64,000 nt of DNA from Erythrobacter crassostreae (GTDB lineage: Bacteria > Pseudomonadota > Alphaproteobacteria > Sphingomonadales > Sphingomonadaceae), in the NCBI RefSeq assembly GCF_019204045.1, contig NZ_JAGSPC010000001.1, forward strand, positions 2,046,001 through 2,110,000. The letters run 5' to 3'. This document shows, in pieces, positions 59,016 to 64,000 of the stretch (positions within the stretch are counted from its first letter, which is position 1; every line of letters begins with the position of its first letter). A model generated the notes under the pieces. That model was not told where the DNA came from. It saw nothing but the letters and a program-made list of their open reading frames with translations, and did not search any database. The position numbers and the translations under genes are program-made.

Positions 59016-60200
59016 TCAATGCCCTTGTTTGCGGCTCAATTCGCGGGTCGCGTCTTCCAACCCTTCGAGTGTCAGCGGATACATGCGGTCGCTCACCAAT
59101 TCCTTGAGCATTTTGGTTGATTGAGAATAGCTCCACTGCTTCTCGGGAACCGGGTTGAGCCAAACTGTCGCTGGATAGGTGTTCGTCACACGCTGCATCC
59201 AAACCGCGCCAGCTTCTTCGTTCATATGCTCGACCGAGCCGCCGGGATGCGTAATCTCATAGGGGCTCATTGCGGCATCACCGACAAAGATCACTTTATA
59301 GTCGTGGCCGTATTTGTGCAGCACGTCCCAAACCTTGGTCCTTTCCTGCCAACGGCGTTTGTTGTCCTTCCAAACGCCCTCGTAGAGACAGTTATGAAAG
59401 TAGAAAAATTCGAGATTTTTGAATTCCGCATTGGCGGCGCTGAACAGCTCTTCGCAAAGCTTGATGAAAGGGTCCATTGACCCACCCACGTCAAGGAAGA
59501 GCAGCAATTTCACCGCATTGTGCCGTTCTGGCCGCATCTGAATGTCGAGCCAACCCTGCTTTGCGGTGCCATCGATCGTCGCGTCCAGATCAAGCTCATC
59601 CGCAGCGCCTTCGCGGGCAAAACGGCGCAATCTGCGAAGCGCCATTTTGATATTGCGCGTGCCAAGCTCTTTTGTGCTGTCGAGGTTCTTAAACTCGCGC
59701 TTTTCCCAAACTTTGATCGCGCGCTTGTGCTTGCTCTCCCCGCCGATCCGGACGCCTTCGGGATTGTAACCGGAGTTACCAAACGGAGAGGTCCCGCCGG
59801 TGCCGATCCATTTGTTTCCGCCCTCGTGGCGCTTTTCCTGTTCCTCAAGACGCTCTTTCAGCGTCTTCATAATCTCGTCCCAGTCGCCGAGTTTCTCAAT
59901 CTCGGCCATTTCCTCTTCAGTCAGGAATTTCTCGGCAACATTTTTCAACCAATCTTCGGGGATGTCGACTGGATTTTGACCATAATCGGACATGATCCCT
60001 TTGAAGACTTTATGGAAAACCTGATCAAATTTATCCAGCATCCCTTCGTCTTTCACGAAGGTTGCACGGCTGAGGTAATAAAATGCCTCAGGCGTTTGTT
60101 CGATTACGTCCTTTTCGAGAGCTTCAAGCAGAGTGAGGTGCTCTTTGAAGCTCGCGCCGATACCTGCTTCGCGCAGTTCATCCATAAAATTGAAAAACAT
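59016..60200 (-). CDS. VWA domain protein (CoxE-type)
   Basis: A 394-residue protein of the CoxE/VWA class that usually pairs with MoxR-type AAA+ ATPases in cofactor insertion or complex assembly. The first half is charged and helical (HLTLLEALEKDVIEQTPEAF, MAEIEKLGDWDEIMKTLKER). The VWA MIDAS is LLLFLDVGGSMDPFIKLCEE, a DxGxSM variant common in this subfamily. The MoxR gene is about 3.2 kb away with two unrelated genes between. Confidence 0.9.
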   Translation of the reverse strand: MFFNFMDELREAGIGASFKEHLTLLEALEKDVIEQTPEAFYYLSRATFVKDEGMLDKFDQVFHKVFKGIMSDYGQNPVDIPEDWLKNVAEKFLTEEEMAEIEKLGDWDEIMKTLKERLEEQEKRHEGGNKWIGTGGTSPFGNSGYNPEGVRIGGESKHKRAIKVWEKREFKNLDSTKELGTRNIKMALRRLRRFAREGAADELDLDATIDGTAKQGWLDIQMRPERHNAVKLLLFLDVGGSMDPFIKLCEELFSAANAEFKNLEFFYFHNCLYEGVWKDNKRRWQERTKVWDVLHKYGHDYKVIFVGDAAMSPYEITHPGGSVEHMNEEAGAVWMQRVTNTYPATVWLNPVPEKQWSYSQSTKMLKELVSDRMYPLTLEGLEDATRELSRKQGH

Positions 60201-60263
60201 GAAATTCGTGTAGCTGCGTAAAGGGAGGGTTTCTAGCTTTTAACGTCATTGAGTTACGCCGAG

Positions 60264-60278
60264 TTAAACCTTCGCTAA
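60264..60278 (+). promoter_or_regulatory. CtrA-like box upstream of the chemoreceptor gene
   Basis: TTAA-N7-CTAA is seen 58-72 bp before the chosen ATG of the chemoreceptor, one mismatch from the CtrA consensus TTAA-N7-TTAA. CtrA controls motility and chemotaxis in many alphaproteobacteria. Confidence 0.4.
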
Positions 60279-60335
60279 CCATCAACGCTTACTCACCAGC
60301 TGGATACGGGAATGCCACAAAGGGCTGGCCACATT

Positions 60336-61736
60336 ATGAAGCCAATGACAATCGACACCGCGAGCGCTTCTGTACTCGACAAAATTCCAGAGAGTTGCGG
60401 CGCGGTTACCGTGGGCTGCACCGACGTTGCAGGTGTCGTCGAAAGAGTTATCAAATCTTCGGAAACTTTGCGCGAAGAGCATGAGGCGCTGCGCGGAACG
60501 GTTGCTGCGCTTGAGGCGGATCAGGCAAAAGTGTCAGAAGCCAGTGACGAAGCTCGACTTTTGTCAGAGCGCGCTATCGAGCGACTGGGCGAGGGCACCG
60601 CGCTAATCCAGTCATCGCTTGGTCAGATTAACGGTCTGTTGGACCTCGTCGACACTCTCGGCCAGCATGTCACCAGTTTCTCAGCCGCGATGGAACAGGT
60701 GCGTCGCAGTGCGCAGGACATTGATGACATTGCCGAAACTACAAATATCCTGGCTCTTAACGCCACTATCGAGGCGATGCGCGCAGGCGATGCGGGCCGC
60801 ACATTCGCGGTTGTTGCCAGCGAGGTGAAGAGCCTTGCGAATGATACGCGCAAGGCAACAGAAGAAATCTCCCAAACAGTCGAAGCACTTGGGTCAGAAG
60901 CAAGCGAAGTCATCGGCCGTATTGAAGCTGGTTCGGAAGCAAGCAGCCAAGCGAAAGCATCTGTCTCACGCATTGAATCGACGATTTCGAGCGTTGGCGA
61001 GCTAGTCGAAGAAGTCGACAAGCAGAATGACGTTATCGCTCGTTCGACGGGCACGATCAGCAGTCATGTTGACGCGGTTCAGGACGTTCTGATCAGTTTC
61101 GACAAGGCCGCCCGGTTGAACGAGACCGAACTCGAAGGTGCTCAGGGCAAGATGGAAGAGCTTGAACTGACCGCGAGTGAAATGTTTGATCGGATTGTCC
61201 ACGCGGATCTATCGCCGCAGGACAGCACCATGGTCGACAAAGCACAACAGAGGCTCGCTGAGTTCGTGGCACGCGCAGAAAAAGCTATCGACGAAGGCGA
61301 GGTAAGCGAAGCGGCGTTCTTCGACCAAGATTATGTCGAGGTCCCCGGCACCAATCCGCAGCTCTATCGCAGCAAACTCTCCGATTGGGCGGATAATAAC
61401 TGGCAGGAATTGCTGGATGAAGCAAAGGCCGGCGACCCGCAAATAATCGCCGCTGCCTGCACCGACATGAACGGGTTTCTACCTACGCACTTGAGTGCCA
61501 AATCTCGCAAGCCGACCGGTGATGTGGCGCATGATACAGCGTACTGCCGTAACGGACGGATATTGCTCGAAGGTTGCGATATCGCTGCCAAGAAAAGCAC
61601 TGCTCCGTACATGATGGCCGTCTACCGTCAGGAAGGCGACGGAGAGCGCTACATCGTGGTCCGCAATGTCTATATCCCGCTGTTTATCAAAGGCCGCCGC
61701 TGGGGCGATTTTGAGGTGGCCTATAGCTTCGACTGA
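60336..61736 (+). CDS. Soluble methyl-accepting chemotaxis-type protein
   Basis: A 466-residue chemoreceptor with no membrane helix or HAMP. The methyl-accepting signalling domain is about residues 60-300, with the conserved hairpin tip near [20 protein letters not shown] and [20 protein letters not shown]. The C-terminal 130 residues carry [20 protein letters not shown] and [20 protein letters not shown], a ligand-binding-like domain seen in other alphaproteobacterial receptors. An ATG at 60312 is also possible. A CtrA-type box lies upstream. No che genes are nearby. Confidence 0.87.
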   Translation: MKPMTIDTASASVLDKIPESCGAVTVGCTDVAGVVERVIKSSETLREEHEALRGTVAALEADQAKVSEASDEARLLSERAIERLGEGTALIQSSLGQINGLLDLVDTLGQHVTSFSAAMEQVRRSAQDIDDIAETTNILALNATIEAMRAGDAGRTFAVVASEVKSLANDTRKATEEISQTVEALGSEASEVIGRIEAGSEASSQAKASVSRIESTISSVGELVEEVDKQNDVIARSTGTISSHVDAVQDVLISFDKAARLNETELEGAQGKMEELELTASEMFDRIVHADLSPQDSTMVDKAQQRLAEFVARAEKAIDEGEVSEAAFFDQDYVEVPGTNPQLYRSKLSDWADNNWQELLDEAKAGDPQIIAAACTDMNGFLPTHLSAKSRKPTGDVAHDTAYCRNGRILLEGCDIAAKKSTAPYMMAVYRQEGDGERYIVVRNVYIPLFIKGRRWGDFEVAYSFD

Positions 61737-63299
61737 TCACTCGGTTTTGCAGGGGGGCTTTGTGCCATCCGGGCAGATCGCTCGATCTGAGATTGACCAC
61801 AGGGAATCGGTACCGATCAGGCCTGCGAAGATTTCATTGCCTTCATAGGTAAAGACATCGAGCGCGCCTGGACCGCCGGTTTGCAGATAGCTGTCTGGTT
61901 GCCCTGGAAACGAAGCGCGCTGATGGCAGTTTAGGCAATTCGTCTTTATGGGATGGGCGGCTGCCAATTCGATATAGGGATTATAAGCGATAGGCCAAGT
62001 GCTGCCACCTTCGACTTCGGGCCAACCATAGGTCGAGGCCATCAAATAGTTCTGCCACGGACCGCTTGCCTCGGGAATGTTGGGTCGGTCTGCAGCGTAC
62101 GGGCCATCATTAGGCTGATCGCTCCACCAGATGGACTGAAACGTCCAGTCCGGTTGTTCCTTTGTTTGAATGTGCATCGCGACCAGAGCAAGCATATCAC
62201 CCTGTTCAAACATCCGGCCAAAGGCATAATATGCAGACCGATCAAGTAAGGCATTGTCACATTGATCGATGGTACCAAGGTCGGGTGTGAAGCTGTAAAA
62301 ATCGTCTACACTTACCTGCTGTGCATCGTCATAAACGTTCGGACCAAGCCGCTTCGCAACGCCGCCGACTGTTTGGGTCACGCCTTCTTGCTCCAGCATC
62401 GTAACTGTTACCGGCCCATCAGAATTGATAGACGTGGTGACAGCAACCGCGCGCGGCCATTGAGATTGGATTTCGAAGCCGGAATAGCGGCCATAATCTT
62501 CGGAAAGATCATCCCAGACAGGCACCGCTGTGTAGCCAGCACCTTTGATCGGCCAGAGCATTGGTTTGAGCGCGATTGCCTCGCTTGGAAATGGATCGAT
62601 TTGCTTCGTCATGTCCGATGCAGGCCTCATCCCTTGCAAGACAGATGCATCATAAATCTTGGTGTCGCGGATCCAGCCAAATGCGGATGCATTGTAAATG
62701 ACGCCAGCGATCAGGATGTCGCCATTGTTCTGGAATGTAGGACCGTTGGCCAGGCTAACCGGTTGGTTTGGCTTATTCACTAAGCACTCGGAATTGGAGT
62801 ATTTGTCCAGCACGGGCTGAGGGACGGCGTATTTCGGCGCATCTTCAAAATTGATCGGCTCTTCCCCGCTGGTTAAGCCATTGTCGAGCTTGAAAGCACG
62901 CATCGGCGCCTCACTTTGGGCCGCGAGCATCGCCTGCTTGCCAGTGCCGTTGCTATCTGAAGGGTCATCTCCTGTCATCGCAAACGCCTGTGTCTCGGTA
63001 CACCAGCTCCGCCAAACCCAGCCGTCACCCGCTTCGCTTTGAAGTCCGGCAAACAGTTTCCAACCGTGTTCGCGGGCCGCCTGCTCATCACGATTGGCCA
63101 CCCATTCTGCGACCTCAGTCTCAGAAACAGGGTATCCATAGCCCGCTGGCATCGGGGCGGGAGAAGTGCAGAATGAGACATCACCAGATGCTTCGCCGTC
63201 TACTTCGGTTTCCGCGCTGCACGAGGCGAGCAAGCTGGCGCCGCCTAACAGTGCCACGATCAATTTCGATTTCGAACTGTACTGCGCAAATAGTTTCAT
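61737..63299 (-). CDS. Secreted monohaem c-type protein of unknown function
   Basis: A 520-residue lipoprotein-like protein: signal LLGGASLLASCSAETEV with a lipobox (Cys28). It has one CxxCH haem motif near residue 455 (TNCLNCHQRASFPGQPDSYL) and otherwise Trp/Tyr/Asp-rich sequence (WKLFAGLQSEAGDGWVWRSW, WNPY-like patches). One haem only, in a big protein, suggests a periplasmic electron-transfer or quinone-linked enzyme, but family is not recognised. Convergent with the chemoreceptor gene, with adjacent stops. Confidence 0.72.
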   Translation of the reverse strand: MKLFAQYSSKSKLIVALLGGASLLASCSAETEVDGEASGDVSFCTSPAPMPAGYGYPVSETEVAEWVANRDEQAAREHGWKLFAGLQSEAGDGWVWRSWCTETQAFAMTGDDPSDSNGTGKQAMLAAQSEAPMRAFKLDNGLTSGEEPINFEDAPKYAVPQPVLDKYSNSECLVNKPNQPVSLANGPTFQNNGDILIAGVIYNASAFGWIRDTKIYDASVLQGMRPASDMTKQIDPFPSEAIALKPMLWPIKGAGYTAVPVWDDLSEDYGRYSGFEIQSQWPRAVAVTTSINSDGPVTVTMLEQEGVTQTVGGVAKRLGPNVYDDAQQVSVDDFYSFTPDLGTIDQCDNALLDRSAYYAFGRMFEQGDMLALVAMHIQTKEQPDWTFQSIWWSDQPNDGPYAADRPNIPEASGPWQNYLMASTYGWPEVEGGSTWPIAYNPYIELAAAHPIKTNCLNCHQRASFPGQPDSYLQTGGPGALDVFTYEGNEIFAGLIGTDSLWSISDRAICPDGTKPPCKTE

Positions 63300-63393
63300 A
63301 GCCCCACTCCCATCCCATGAAGTAGACTACACAATACCTATCGCTCCGGAAAATCAATCCCGCCGGGCAAACTGCAAAAGACTCAAATGTGGC

Positions 63394-64000
63394 TTAAGTC
63401 GGGTTGCGACGCGCCATAAATGCGAGCCGTTCGAACATCATTACATCTTGCTCATTCTTGAGCAATGCACCGTGCAAAGGCGGTATCGCATTGTTTGGAT
63501 TGGAATCCTGCAATGTTTCAAGCGGCATATCTTCGTTCATTAGAAGCTTTAGCCAATCGAGTAGTTCGCTCGTCGAAGGCTTTTTCTTAAGTCCCGGAAC
63601 TTCACGCAATTCGTAAAAGATATCCATCGCTTTTTTAACGAGGGTCTTTTGAATATCTGGATAATGCACATCGATGATCGACTGCATCGTCTCACGATCG
63701 GGGAATTTTATGTAGTGGAAGAAACAGCGGCGAAGGAACGCGTCAGGCAGTTCCTTCTCGTTGTTCGAAGTAATGACTACGATCGGGCGCTCTTTTGCTT
63801 CGATACGTTCCTGCGTTTCATAAACATCGAAGCTCATCCGATCGAGTTCCTGCAGGAGGTCATTTGGAAACTCGATGTCAGCTTTGTCAATTTCGTCAAT
63901 CAGCAGGACGGGCAATTCCGGAGACGTAAAGGCCTCCCATAGTTTGCCCTTTTTGATGTAGTTGCGAATATCATGGACGCGCTCTTCGCCAAGCTGGCCA
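63394..64000 (-). CDS. MoxR-family AAA+ ATPase, 5' end outside window
   Basis: Partial: the start is beyond base 64000. The visible 200 or so residues hold the Walker B motif LPVLLIDEIDKADIEFPNDL, sensor 1 VITSNNEKELPDAFLRRCFF, and the lid domain (LREVPGLKKKPSTSELLDWL). MoxR ATPases work with VWA partners such as the CoxE-type gene at 59016. Walker A is not visible because the gene is cut. Confidence 0.9.
   Translation of the reverse strand, partial: GQLGEERVHDIRNYIKKGKLWEAFTSPELPVLLIDEIDKADIEFPNDLLQELDRMSFDVYETQERIEAKERPIVVITSNNEKELPDAFLRRCFFHYIKFPDRETMQSIIDVHYPDIQKTLVKKAMDIFYELREVPGLKKKPSTSELLDWLKLLMNEDMPLETLQDSNPNNAIPPLHGALLKNEQDVMMFERLAFMARRNPT

Noticed and set aside
61737-63299. Methanol dehydrogenase-type system with MoxR
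   Set aside because: No PQQ propeller repeats or pqq genes; MoxR is a general AAA+ family.

Overview
The window is chromosomal DNA from a GC-rich alphaproteobacterium, most likely Sphingomonadales close to Erythrobacteraceae. This rests on the gene order (carA divergent from yqeY-dnaG-rpoD; mreB-mreC-mreD-mrdA-rodA), an UrcA-family protein, a RibB with an N-terminal helix-turn-helix and a degenerate GTP cyclohydrolase II half, an EcfG-type promoter, and a palindromic element of a kind I associate with these genomes. The assignment comes from recognising families; no search was run. Coding density is very high. I see no prophage, insertion sequence, CRISPR array or rRNA, and one tRNA.

Layout. 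1-5 kb: rpoD (runs off the left edge), dnaG, a lipoprotein gene and yqeY, all leftward. 5-12 kb: carA, five small coupled genes mostly for lipoproteins or secreted proteins, carB, then greA. 12-15 kb: a GNAT acetyltransferase, a DUF4170 protein, and a four-gene inner-membrane operon resembling yqjD-yqjE, with a GGAAC-N16-CGTT (EcfG) promoter in front. 15-20 kb: eno, a MarR-type regulator, ribB-ribH with an 18-bp palindrome directly upstream of ribB, tRNA-Lys(CTT), a small winged-helix protein and an orphan LuxR. 20.7-26.5 kb: the rod-shape operon mreB-mreC-mreD-mrdA-rodA. 26.6-34.9 kb: mutL, an M28 peptidase, ychF, a PEP-CTERM protein, a Tat-tagged SDR, a P-loop kinase and pth.

34.9-40.5 kb: a hairpin-packed pth-rplY spacer, rplY, two tandem TraB/GumN proteins, and a run of four small membrane proteins sharing a motif and ending in an XRE regulator, with an UrcA gene upstream. 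40.6-47.5 kb: glyQ, glyS (carrying an in-frame palindromic repeat and a low-GC segment), ppdK and a methyltransferase. 47.5-54.5 kb: comF, hisI, a LiuR-like MerR with its operator, an acyl-CoA dehydrogenase, a secreted protein, cysK and an MFS transporter. 54.5-64 kb: a PilZ protein, tyrS, a DOMON-like protein, TspO, a NamZ/DUF1343 protein, a CoxE-type VWA protein, a soluble chemoreceptor, a monohaem protein and a MoxR ATPase cut by the right edge.

Most genes are housekeeping: replication and transcription, carbamoyl phosphate, riboflavin, cell shape, tRNA charging, pyruvate/PEP interconversion. The best candidates for new biology are (i) RibB fused to a DNA-binding domain next to a perfect palindrome in its own promoter, (ii) the XRE plus four-membrane-protein operon, (iii) the small-gene block between carA and carB, (iv) the palindromic repeat translated inside glyS, and (v) the hairpin array between pth and rplY.
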